Assembly: GCF_900099915.1 (NCBI RefSeq)
Contig: NZ_FNDB01000014.1
Span: 1-64,000 of the forward strand
Origin: Flavobacterium omnivorum
GTDB taxonomy: Bacteria > Bacteroidota > Bacteroidia > Flavobacteriales > Flavobacteriaceae
Direction of reading: 5' to 3'
DNA: 64,000 nt
Shown one piece after another: positions 25,780-32,936 of the stretch. A model generated the notes under the pieces. The model searched no databases. It was given only the letters and a program-made list of their open reading frames with translations, and was not told the DNA's origin. The position numbers and the translations under genes are program-made. How positions within the stretch are numbered: position 1 is the first letter of the stretch; every line of letters starts with the position of its first letter.

Positions 25780-26622
25780 TTAAATTCTAAAAATTCCTCC
25801 CACAGCAATGATTCTCTGAAAAAAGAAAAAATCTTGAGAAGCACTATCCGCTGAGCTTTTTGTAGTTCGTATATCTTGCATGTTGATATAACCGCCTTTT
25901 AGTTCTCCTTGTAAATAAAAGTGCTTGAAAAAAGTAAGATTCAATCCTGCTTTCAAAGAAGTACCATAGCCTGAAACATGAAAATCATCATGACGATCTT
26001 TTCCTAACAAGGTTGTATTTGTTTTTGGATACAATAAACCAAAACCTACGCCTTCCGTTAAATTGACTTGAATTTTATCAGTATTACCAATTTTGAAAAT
26101 AGACGAAATATCATCATGTCTGGATACTTCAGAATTGATATAATTTAAACCATCAGTGTGCTCGTACTTTAGAAATTCTTCTGTCAATAACACTTGATTG
26201 TTAGGCAATATTTCATCATACGAACCTGGGTTTTGATAATACCCATCAATAGTAACGGCCTGATCTTGCGTCATGACATATTTCATGTGATCTACTCCTA
26301 TAGCCACGCTATAATGATCACTTATGAAATAGCCCATTCTAAAATTAGTTTGGGGAATCGTCATTCTTGAAGGATTAATATAATCCACATGCCAACCTTT
26401 TGGTTTGTCATGCGCTTCCACATTTTCTAATGAAAAACTATAATCTTTACCTCTAAAAGTGATTTCTGATTTGGAGTAGGTGTCTCTGTTTCCTCCCCAT
26501 GAAATAAAAAATTTCCCTTTGTTATGAGTTGTATATTTAGTTTGGATTTCTGTAACTTCTTGTGCAATTGTGTTATTAGTAAATAAAATAATAAGGAATG
26601 CGTAATAAAATAGATATTTCAA
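25780..26622 (-). CDS. outer-membrane beta-barrel protein of unknown function
   Basis: A 280-residue exported protein with a signal peptide (1-20, TNNTIAQ) and alternating amphipathic strands ending in GGIFRI, typical of a small barrel (8-10 strands). I do not recognise a named family beyond 'outer membrane beta-barrel'. Start is TTG at 26622; there is no ATG before the mature region, so TTG is likely real. It begins 18 bases past the kdsA stop, so it may be read from the kdsA promoter. No ligand or partner can be suggested from sequence. Confidence 0.65.
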   Translation of the reverse strand: MKYLFYYAFLIILFTNNTIAQEVTEIQTKYTTHNKGKFFISWGGNRDTYSKSEITFRGKDYSFSLENVEAHDKPKGWHVDYINPSRMTIPQTNFRMGYFISDHYSVAIGVDHMKYVMTQDQAVTIDGYYQNPGSYDEILPNNQVLLTEEFLKYEHTDGLNYINSEVSRHDDISSIFKIGNTDKIQVNLTEGVGFGLLYPKTNTTLLGKDRHDDFHVSGYGTSLKAGLNLTFFKHFYLQGELKGGYINMQDIRTTKSSADSASQDFFFFQRIIAVGGIFRI

Positions 26623-26640
26623 TGAATTTGGGGCCTAAAT

Positions 26641-27459
26641 TTAAAATGTATTAATTGTTTTTCTGATGGCAACTAGCTTCGTCATTAAGGATTCAAAATA
26701 ATCTAAATGCAACATGTTTGCACCATCGCTTTTTGCATTGGCAGGATCAAAATGGGTTTCAATAAAAATTCCGTCTACGCCTACAGCGATACCAGCTTTG
26801 GCAATAGTTTCAATCATATCAGGTCTTCCGCCAGTTACGCCAGCTGTTTGGTTGGGTTGTTGTAGTGAGTGTGTAACGTCAAGAACAGTAGTAGCATATT
26901 GTTGCATCGTAGGAATTCCTCTAAAATCAACAATCATGTCTTGGTAGCCAAACATGGTTCCTCTATCCGTAACCATCACGTTTTCATTGTGACAATCCAA
27001 TACTTTTTGAACCGCGTGTTTCATACTTTCCGGACTCATGAATTGTCCTTTTTTCAAATTGACCACTTTTCCGGTATTGGCAGCAGCCATTACTAAATCT
27101 GTTTGACGCACTAAAAAAGCGGGAATTTGCAGCACATCAACATATTGAGCAGCCATATCAGCATCTTCATTTGTATGAATATCGGTAACGGTAGGAACTT
27201 TAAACGTTTCCGAGACTTTTCTGAGGATTTTCAGTGCTTTCTCGTCTCCAATTCCTGAAAAACTGTCAATTCTAGAACGGTTTGCTTTCTTGAAAGAACC
27301 TTTAAAAACGAAAGGAATTTGTAATGTATCAGTAATACCAACTAGTTTTTCGGCAATTCGCATCGCCATTTCTTCTCCTTCAATAGCACAAGGACCCGCT
27401 AGAAGAAAGAAATTGCCACTCTCAGTATATTTGATTTGTGGAATATGTTGTAGGTTCAT
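26641..27459 (-). CDS. kdsA: 3-deoxy-8-phosphooctulonate synthase (KDO-8-P synthase)
   Basis: Condenses phosphoenolpyruvate with arabinose 5-phosphate to make KDO-8-phosphate, the first committed step toward the inner-core sugar of LPS. 272 residues, normal length, single TIM barrel. Landmarks: FLLAGPCAIEGEEMA, FKGSFKKANRSRIDSFSG, VTDIHTNEDAD (Asp-Ile-His), DVLQIPAFLVRQTDLV, VNLKKGQFMSP, TDRGTMFGY, DVTHSLQQP and FIETHFDP. The -7 box at 27480-27487 is preceded by a 7-bp tandem repeat that could alter promoter spacing. The outer-membrane protein gene follows after 18 bases. Confidence 0.97.
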   Translation of the reverse strand: MNLQHIPQIKYTESGNFFLLAGPCAIEGEEMAMRIAEKLVGITDTLQIPFVFKGSFKKANRSRIDSFSGIGDEKALKILRKVSETFKVPTVTDIHTNEDADMAAQYVDVLQIPAFLVRQTDLVMAAANTGKVVNLKKGQFMSPESMKHAVQKVLDCHNENVMVTDRGTMFGYQDMIVDFRGIPTMQQYATTVLDVTHSLQQPNQTAGVTGGRPDMIETIAKAGIAVGVDGIFIETHFDPANAKSDGANMLHLDYFESLMTKLVAIRKTINTF

Positions 27460-27479
27460 AGTATGATTTTTTAAAGGTG

Positions 27480-27487
27480 CAAAGGTA
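27480..27487 (-). promoter_or_regulatory. -7 box of kdsA
   Basis: The minus strand reads TACCTTTG, an exact TAnnTTTG match, 20 bases before the start codon. The region where the -33 should be is occupied by the GATTTAC tandem repeat. Confidence 0.55.
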
Positions 27488-27492
27488 GTTAT

Positions 27493-27518
27493 GATTTACG
27501 ATTTACGATTTACGATTT
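27493..27518. repeat. 7-bp tandem repeat (GATTTAC)x3 plus GATTT in the kdsA promoter
   Basis: Three perfect copies of GATTTAC (27493-27513) followed by a partial fourth, starting five bases from the kdsA -7 box. Copy-number change would shift upstream DNA by 7 bp. Confidence 0.85.
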
Positions 27519-27549
27519 CCAAATAATTTGGGGCATTAACTTTTTTTTA

Positions 27550-27620
27550 GGAGCTGTTTCCTGCTGTTCGCTTCAATCTCCCTGAAAAACGGGAGGATTT
27601 ACACTTCCATCAGGGCTAGG
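27550..27620 (+). repeat. structured intergenic repeat, copy A
   Basis: Shares with copies at 42746-42827 and 55677-55760 the outline GGAGCT-TTTCC-GC...AATC, central hairpin, GGATTT-CACT...GGGCTA. Here the central hairpin is CTCCC (27578-27582) with GGGAG (27591-27595). Outer pairs are AGC (27552-27554) with GCT (27615-27617), and CCTG (27560-27563) with CAGG (27611-27614). It lies between the lipoprotein gene stop and the kdsA promoter. Confidence 0.8.
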
Positions 27621-27658
27621 GAATTGGTAAGCATAGATATTATGGGATTTTAAAGTGG

Positions 27659-28108
27659 TTATTTTTTCAATGTAAGTCCCACTGGAATCATCAAAATTCC
27701 TTTTTCATAGATGTTTAAGTAAAGCAGAATTGGTTTTTTTTGCCCAGCCCACTTTATTGCAAATACCTCTAAAAATCCAGCGCCAAGTTCACTTCTTTTT
27801 GTTGGAAACGGACAACAGCTTTCTAATTTGTTAAACGTGATTTTTTCACCATTAGGTCCTGCTAATGCATTCAAAAATCGTTGTTGATTTACGGTTTCAT
27901 TTTTAGTGTTATTAAAGAAAATATTGATGGGATAATCTTTATCGTAACCATATTTTTTGTCTTTGCTGTATGCAGTAATCACAAAAGTGTTGTCTTTATT
28001 TAGCACTAGGTTTGGGGCATTATCATCCGTATTTTTCAAAGTAGATTGCGTACTGGAGCAAGAAGCTAAACTAATAAGTAAAGCAATAAGAAGGATTGAT
28101 TTGTTCAT
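27659..28108 (-). CDS. small lipoprotein of unknown function
   Basis: A 149-residue lipoprotein: signal peptide and lipobox LASC (Cys17), then SSTQSTLKN. The mature part contains a Cys-Cys pair in LESCCPFPTKRSELGAG and a C-terminal segment, PILLYLNIYEKGILMIPVGL, but I recognise no named domain. Related small proteins occur next to kdsA in other Flavobacteriia and are sometimes mislabelled with the kdsA product name; that is recollection, not shown here. It is transcribed toward kdsA, separated from it by repeat copy A and the kdsA promoter. Confidence 0.65.
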   Translation of the reverse strand: MNKSILLIALLISLASCSSTQSTLKNTDDNAPNLVLNKDNTFVITAYSKDKKYGYDKDYPINIFFNNTKNETVNQQRFLNALAGPNGEKITFNKLESCCPFPTKRSELGAGFLEVFAIKWAGQKKPILLYLNIYEKGILMIPVGLTLKK

Positions 28109-28523
28109 ATTTTAAAATAAAATTATTGTGTAAATTCGCTTAAGTCTTGAAATAACAGCATTGTGTTTAGTAAATATTTTTAAACATATAAGACAAATAA
28201 GTTTTTTAATTTGAATAAAATCGAGTAAAGTTTGTAGTTCATTTAAGAAAAGTCTCTTTACCTGATAAAGAATATTTTTAACTTATATTTACTTTTTAAC
28301 CCTAATTTTACAAATAATCTTTTTTAGCTTACATGACTCATATGTTTAAAATTTAATGCTTTTAATTTTAGGACATGGTAGTAAAATTTAAATAGCAATT
28401 ATAATACCATGCAATTTAAATATACAAATATAAACAGAACTTTAGACCTTAGTGCGTGTTCCCTTAATAATTTAGATTCCCACTTTTTTAGCGAAAGTAG
28501 CATTTCTTCCAAAATCTCGTAAA
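28109..28523. other. 415-bp AT-rich intergenic region with inverted repeat
   Basis: No ORF. AAACATATAAGACAAATAAG (28182-28201) is an imperfect inverted copy (15 of 20) of the sequence ending in ATGACTCATATGTTT near 28327-28346. Similar ATATAAGTCAT units occur at 54603-54697. No promoter can be assigned for the minus-strand lipoprotein gene. Confidence 0.4.
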
Positions 28524-28531
28524 ATGCTTCT

Positions 28532-28539
28532 TATCTTTG
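28532..28539 (+). promoter_or_regulatory. -7 box of the YeeE/YedE operon
   Basis: TATCTTTG matches TAnnTTTG exactly. It lies inside the longest ORF, just after an ATG at 28524, so the real start is the next ATG at 28554. Confidence 0.55.
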
Positions 28540-28553
28540 TACAAAAAAACAAT

Positions 28554-29114
28554 ATGGATATTATTTTTCAAACATGGTCCTGGTACGTTTCCGGTTTTTT
28601 AATCGGCTTGATTATGTTAGCTCTTATTTATTTTGGAAAGTCTTTCGGGATGTCTTCTAATTTACGCTCGCTTTGTTCTATGGCTGGTTTAGGAAAACGA
28701 GTAGCCTTTTTTGATTTCGATTGGAAAGCACAAAGATGGAATTTAGTTGTGGTTCTTGGTGCGATGTTAGGTGGTTTTGTTGCCGTTCATTTTATGAGTG
28801 ATGCTTCAAATGTAAACATTAATCCTGACACAATTGAGCAATTAGCGACGCTGGGAATAGATGCTCCAAACGGAAAATTAGTGCCAGATGCCCTTTTTGG
28901 AATGTCCATTCTAGAATCTCCAAAAAGTATTTTCATACTGCTTATTGGTGGTGTCCTGATTGGTTTTGGCTCTCGTTATGCTGGTGGTTGTACTTCTGGG
29001 CATGCTATTTCAGGATTAAGTAATTTGCAAATTCCTTCTTTGAAAGCCGTTATTGGATTTTTTATAGGTGGTTTGATTATGGCTCATTTTTTATTGCCTT
29101 TAATTCTAAACTAG
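28554..29114 (+). CDS. YeeE/YedE family transporter, first half (PmpA-like)
   Basis: A 186-residue membrane protein with about four to five transmembrane segments. It carries one YeeE/YedE (sulf_transp) repeat with the signature FGSRYAGGCTSGHAISGLS, whose Cys is central to thiosulfate or persulfide passage in studied homologues. The full-length family members have two such repeats; here they are divided between this gene and the next. The start chosen is ATG 28554 because a consensus -7 box overlaps the region after the upstream in-frame ATG. Likely role: uptake of a reduced sulfur compound across the inner membrane. The exact substrate is not inferable. Confidence 0.88.
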   Translation: MDIIFQTWSWYVSGFLIGLIMLALIYFGKSFGMSSNLRSLCSMAGLGKRVAFFDFDWKAQRWNLVVVLGAMLGGFVAVHFMSDASNVNINPDTIEQLATLGIDAPNGKLVPDALFGMSILESPKSIFILLIGGVLIGFGSRYAGGCTSGHAISGLSNLQIPSLKAVIGFFIGGLIMAHFLLPLILN

Positions 29115-29150
29115 CAAAGTAATCATCATTTAAAATTTTAAATACAAAGT

Positions 29151-29567
29151 ATGAAAAATATATTAAAATATCTTTTGGTTGGATTTGTTTTCGGAATTGT
29201 ATTGACCAAATCAGAAGCGGTTTCTTGGTATCGAATTTATGAAATGTTTCAATTTCAGTCTTTTCACATGTACGGAATTATTTCGGTTGCGATCTTGACA
29301 GGAATAATTGGAATCCAAATCATAAAACGAAATAACATAAAAGACATTAAAGGAGAATCCATTGAAATCCCTGACAAAGAAAAAGGATCAGCACGGTATG
29401 TGATTGGAGGATTATTTTTTGGATTGGGTTGGGCTCTAGTGGGTTCCTGTCCAGGGCCTATATTCATTTTGCTTGGTGCTGGTTTTTGGACGGTATTAAT
29501 TGTGCTTTTTGGAGCACTTGTAGGAACCTATCTCTATGGATTACTAAAGAGTAAATTGCCTCATTAA
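29151..29567 (+). CDS. YeeE/YedE family transporter, second half (DUF6691, PmpB-like)
   Basis: A 138-residue membrane protein with about four hydrophobic helices, forming the second half of the split YeeE/YedE transporter. Signature: FGLGWALVGSCPGPIFILLGAG, where the Cys corresponds to the second conserved cysteine of fused homologues. It follows the first half by 36 bases and must be cotranscribed. A hairpin with T tails on both strands ends the operon and also the convergent lysoplasmalogenase gene. Confidence 0.87.
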   Translation: MKNILKYLLVGFVFGIVLTKSEAVSWYRIYEMFQFQSFHMYGIISVAILTGIIGIQIIKRNNIKDIKGESIEIPDKEKGSARYVIGGLFFGLGWALVGSCPGPIFILLGAGFWTVLIVLFGALVGTYLYGLLKSKLPH

Positions 29568-29587
29568 TTAAAATAAATCTATCGATG

Positions 29588-29622
29588 AAGTAGTGTTTTC
29601 AATGGAAAACACTACTTTTTTT
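29588..29622. terminator. bidirectional rho-independent terminator
   Basis: AAGTAGTGTTTTC (29588-29600) and GAAAACACTACTT (29605-29617) form a perfect 13-bp stem with an AATG loop. T's follow on the plus strand. The minus-strand gene's stop codon (29612-29614) lies inside the right arm. Confidence 0.88.
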
Positions 29623-30283
29623 GGTTTAATTTTAAAATGCCAACAACAATCAAGTACTGCGCACTGAGGTAAGTTGTCATAATTAAAAAGGAACTGTATT
29701 GCAATGGAGTATAAAATTTATCCAATGCCAAAATACTATCCGATGTTACAAAAACAATAGCTCCAATTAGAATATAGATGTTAGCTGGTTTTTGCCAGTT
29801 CAAAAAGCCTTTCAAGGCAAATAATAGCATAATTGAAATTGTCAGTGCATAAATAATAACTGGAATTTTTAAGTCTCCTAAAGTAGGTAATAAAAGCAAC
29901 AGCAGCACAATTAAATAAAAGGCTATAGCAGTAACTCCAACCCAATAAATGGTTTTACTTTTCTTTAAATATATTTTTAATTGTTTGCTAAAAAGCACGA
30001 TGTAGAAAATATGCGAAAGTAGAAAAGCAATTAATCCTGCGATAAAATAAAACTGTCCTCGATCCGCAAACATTAAGATCATATCACCTATCCAAGACAG
30101 TGTCAATGCGGTTAATAGAATTTTTTTGGTAACGAATCTTTCATGTGCATAAACTGCCAGAATTAAAAACGACAATAAAAATGGTTTTAAAAACCATGCA
30201 ATATCTTCTCTTCCCAATAGAATTAGCAAAAGATAAACCAGACTAAAACCAATAAAACTTTTTACTATTATATTGCTTTTCAT
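29612..30283 (-). CDS. lysoplasmalogenase (YhhN/TMEM86 family)
   Basis: A 223-residue integral membrane protein with about eight transmembrane helices. Family landmarks are LTALTLSWIGDMILMF, with the Asp expected in the active site, and AIVFVTSDSILALDKF, with a second conserved Asp. YhhN/TMEM86 proteins hydrolyse the vinyl-ether bond of lysoplasmalogens, or act as related membrane hydrolases. It starts 9 bases after the stop of a sterol-desaturase-family gene resembling alkylglycerol monooxygenase, so both are read from the promoter at 31584-31591. The pairing of two ether-lipid-cleaving families suggests a shared role. Confidence 0.82.
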   Translation of the reverse strand: MKSNIIVKSFIGFSLVYLLLILLGREDIAWFLKPFLLSFLILAVYAHERFVTKKILLTALTLSWIGDMILMFADRGQFYFIAGLIAFLLSHIFYIVLFSKQLKIYLKKSKTIYWVGVTAIAFYLIVLLLLLLPTLGDLKIPVIIYALTISIMLLFALKGFLNWQKPANIYILIGAIVFVTSDSILALDKFYTPLQYSSFLIMTTYLSAQYLIVVGILKLNQKK

Positions 30284-30292
30284 AAGGTGATT

Positions 30293-31564
30293 TTAGGATT
30301 GAAGTACCATTAATGTTTGTTTTTCAAAATTACTTTTTATAAAATAGAGCGTTACTACTAGAGATAAAAGAAGGTAAGCCGCAATAATGTAACTAGCAAA
30401 AGGAAAAAGTTGGTTCATTCCGAACCAATCTCCAAAATAGAAAATTAATCCAATACCAACCACAAAACGGATACTTTCCCATACTATAGAAATTTTGCGC
30501 GTATCCATTAATTCCGTGTAACTATAAACGGTCAAAAAAATAAAAGCACCGTAAATAAATACATTTGGTAAGCCTATTAATGCAATGGAGTTGTACAGAT
30601 AGCTAATTAATAATAAAGTAACAATTGCCTGAAAAATGGACCAATACATCAGTTTTTTAGAATGTTGAGTTCCATATTTTTCAAAGTTATATACATTGGT
30701 GATTTTAGTTACTGGATATTTTTCTTCAAAATTTTCTGGACGCCAACCTGTAGGTTTGAACCAAATTGTAAACTTATCTTTCCAGTTTTCGGCGCGCCAA
30801 GCATCTGTAATTAGCAATGACAAATGTTGGAAATTAATGCGGATTGGATTCCATGTTCTAGCAGGTCTTGTGATTCCAAAAACGGGCGGAACCGCTGCTA
30901 ATTCTACTTGAAAAGTGCCAAACAATTTGTCCCAAATTATAAATATTTGGGAATGATTTTTATCCATATATTCGGGATTTATGGCGTGATGAACCCTGTG
31001 ATGGGAGGGAGAAACCAGTATGTGTTCCAGAAAACCAATTTTCTTAATGTGCTTGGTATGGTACCAGAATTGAAGGAATAAATGAATAGGAAGTGTTATT
31101 GCAATCACTTTGGAGGGAACTCCTAATAGGGCTGCCGGAATCAATAAAAAGGTAAACAGATTTACAAAACTGGAAATGGGCTGGCGAAGGGCACAAGCCA
31201 AATTGAATTCCTCACTGCTGTGATGAATAGCGTGTTTGTTCCATAAAAAATTAATTTGATGTGACAGTCGATGACTCCAATAGCCATAAAAATCAATGGC
31301 AATGAATCCAATAACATAAGTTAAAACAGTTGCATCTAAATCAAATAAAGCTATTTTAGAGGCAATCCAATCGTAAGAAACTAGCGTGATACTGAGTCCC
31401 AATACATCTTTTAAGGAATTAACCATTCCAGAGCTTACGCTCGAAACGGAGTCCATATTTGGGGATGTATCTTCTCCTTTGTAATGCCCATATATTTTTT
31501 CAAGGATAATTAAAATTAAAAAAATGGGCATTACAAAAACTAAAATTTTACCATATTCTTCCAT
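30293..31564 (-). CDS. sterol desaturase superfamily membrane di-iron hydroxylase, alkylglycerol monooxygenase-like
   Basis: A 423-residue membrane enzyme of the fatty acid hydroxylase family. The di-iron histidine boxes are visible in order: SHRLSH (HxxxH, about 97-102), KHAIHH (HxxHH, about 110-115) and HHRVHH (about 187-192), plus a nearby NHSQIF. Several transmembrane segments flank them, and there is a further membrane region at 310-410. The long C-terminal membrane extension makes it closer to the TMEM195/alkylglycerol monooxygenase branch than to short sterol desaturases. That enzyme cleaves O-alkyl glycerol ethers using tetrahydrobiopterin. First gene of a two-gene unit with the lysoplasmalogenase. 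Family is firm; ether-lipid substrate is inference. Confidence 0.82.
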   Translation of the reverse strand: MEEYGKILVFVMPIFLILIILEKIYGHYKGEDTSPNMDSVSSVSSGMVNSLKDVLGLSITLVSYDWIASKIALFDLDATVLTYVIGFIAIDFYGYWSHRLSHQINFLWNKHAIHHSSEEFNLACALRQPISSFVNLFTFLLIPAALLGVPSKVIAITLPIHLFLQFWYHTKHIKKIGFLEHILVSPSHHRVHHAINPEYMDKNHSQIFIIWDKLFGTFQVELAAVPPVFGITRPARTWNPIRINFQHLSLLITDAWRAENWKDKFTIWFKPTGWRPENFEEKYPVTKITNVYNFEKYGTQHSKKLMYWSIFQAIVTLLLISYLYNSIALIGLPNVFIYGAFIFLTVYSYTELMDTRKISIVWESIRFVVGIGLIFYFGDWFGMNQLFPFASYIIAAYLLLSLVVTLYFIKSNFEKQTLMVLQS

Positions 31565-31583
31565 AAAAACTATTTTTAATATT

Positions 31584-31591
31584 CAAATATA
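31584..31591 (-). promoter_or_regulatory. -7 box of the desaturase-lysoplasmalogenase operon
   Basis: Minus strand TATATTTG, exact TAnnTTTG, about 20 bases before the start codon at 31564. Confidence 0.5.
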
Positions 31592-31659
31592 GAATAAAAG
31601 AAAATGTTTTTAAATGAAGCACAGTGTTTTATTTCTCTCTGGGAAGTTTCTACTATTTT

Positions 31660-31935
31660 TTAAATGATCTCTGCATTTAAACCTGCTTCCAATAATTGGG
31701 TGCATTGTGGTTTCAATTTTTCGTAAGAACCTGTTTTTACGGTACACTTTCCGTTATAATGCACAATCAAGGAGCATTGTTCTGCTTGTTCAGGCGTGTG
31801 ATCACAAACGCGAATTAAAGTTTCAATAACATGGTCAAAAGTATTTACATCATCGTTGTAAACTACAATTTCATGGTCTAATTGTATTGCTTCTTTGACA
31901 CTTACTCTTTCTCTTACTTTTTCTTTAGTACTCAT
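31660..31935 (-). CDS. clpS: ATP-dependent Clp protease adaptor ClpS
   Basis: A 91-residue adaptor that delivers N-degron substrates to ClpAP or ClpCP. Signature: IVVYNDDVNTFDHVIETL, where the Asn-Asp pair contacts the N-terminal residue of the substrate; then HTPEQAEQCSLIVHYNGKC and the C-terminal LEAGLNAEI. Normal short length, with a charged disordered N-tail. It starts 46 bases after the prmA stop codon, in the same direction, matching the usual Bacteroidota prmA-clpS neighbourhood, so they are probably cotranscribed. Confidence 0.93.
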   Translation of the reverse strand: MSTKEKVRERVSVKEAIQLDHEIVVYNDDVNTFDHVIETLIRVCDHTPEQAEQCSLIVHYNGKCTVKTGSYEKLKPQCTQLLEAGLNAEII

Positions 31936-31981
31936 TTTTGTAGGTTGTTGTACTTTCGTAATTAATAAAAAAACATCACTA

Positions 31982-32842
31982 CTAATTTACATATTTTAAA
32001 GATACCCAATTGTTTCTTTCTAGTTTTTTAACATAAGTTAATCCTTTCTCCGTGCAAGAAGCGTCTATGAATGGAATATCCTCTTGGTAGAAACCGCTTA
32101 AAAGCAATGTTCCATCTGGATTTAAGCTGTCAACATAACTTTGCATATCGTTCAACAAAATGTTTCTGTTGATGTTGGCAATAATCAAATCGTATTTTTT
32201 GCCTGCCAATAAAGCAGCTTCTCCTTCATAAACGGTAATGTGTTTGCAGTTATTGCGTTCTGCATTTTCGATAGAGTTTAGGTAACACCAGTTGTCAATA
32301 TCAATTGCATCAATAGGTTGTGCTCCTTTCATCTCAGCAAGGATTGCTAAAATTGCAGTTCCACAGCCCATGTCGAGCGTTTTTTGTCCGGTAACATCCA
32401 TTTCTAATAAATGTTGAATCATCATATGCGTTGTTTCATGGTGACCCGTTCCAAAACTCATTTTTGGCTCAATTACAATATCAAATTCGGCATTGGTTTT
32501 TGGGTGAAAAGGCGCTCGGACATGGCAATTTCCATCGACATCTATAGCATCAAAATTCTTTTCCCATTCTTCATTCCAATTGACTTGTGCTATCTCTTCA
32601 AAAGTATACGTGATTGTAAACTCTTCCGACTGTAAAATATGAATGTCTTCTAAAATAGTTTCGTCCCATAAATCCTTTTGAACAAAAGCTGAAATTCCCG
32701 TTTGCGTTTCGGTAAAACTCTCAAACGCCTTTTCTCCTAACTCGGCGATTAATATTTCAGAACCTAATTGTTTCGCTTGTTCGCTATCGCTTTGGCCTTT
32801 TGATTCAATAGTAAAATGATATCCAATGTATATGTTTGACAT
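31982..32842 (-). CDS. prmA: ribosomal protein L11 methyltransferase
   Basis: SAM-dependent trimethylation of ribosomal protein L11; 286 residues from the chosen start. N-terminal substrate-recognition domain (about 1-110) and C-terminal Rossmann methyltransferase (about 120-286): SAM motif LDMGCGTAILAILAEMKGA, acidic residue DAIDIDNW, post-motif IIANINRN (the NxPY-like segment) and LSGFYQED. Start: an in-frame GTG at 32872 would overlap the consensus -7 box (32857-32864), so ATG 32842, giving MSNIYIGYHFT, is correct. Divergent from the porin gene. Confidence 0.95.
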   Translation of the reverse strand: MSNIYIGYHFTIESKGQSDSEQAKQLGSEILIAELGEKAFESFTETQTGISAFVQKDLWDETILEDIHILQSEEFTITYTFEEIAQVNWNEEWEKNFDAIDVDGNCHVRAPFHPKTNAEFDIVIEPKMSFGTGHHETTHMMIQHLLEMDVTGQKTLDMGCGTAILAILAEMKGAQPIDAIDIDNWCYLNSIENAERNNCKHITVYEGEAALLAGKKYDLIIANINRNILLNDMQSYVDSLNPDGTLLLSGFYQEDIPFIDASCTEKGLTYVKKLERNNWVSLKYVN

Positions 32843-32856
32843 GCTTCTTTTTTTTG

Positions 32857-32864
32857 CAAAGGTA
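32857..32864 (-). promoter_or_regulatory. -7 box of prmA-clpS
   Basis: Minus strand TACCTTTG, exact TAnnTTTG, 14 bases before the ATG at 32842. Confidence 0.55.
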
Positions 32865-32886
32865 ACAATCACTATTTAAATCGCAT

Positions 32887-32914
32887 TTGGAAATCAATTT
32901 TTATTTTACATTTG
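32887..32914 (+). promoter_or_regulatory. promoter of the porin gene
   Basis: TTG (32887-32889), 17 bp, TACATTTG (32907-32914), exact -7 box, 22 bases before the start codon. It is divergent from the prmA promoter. Confidence 0.65.
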
Positions 32915-32936
32915 CAAAAGGAACACACTACTAACA

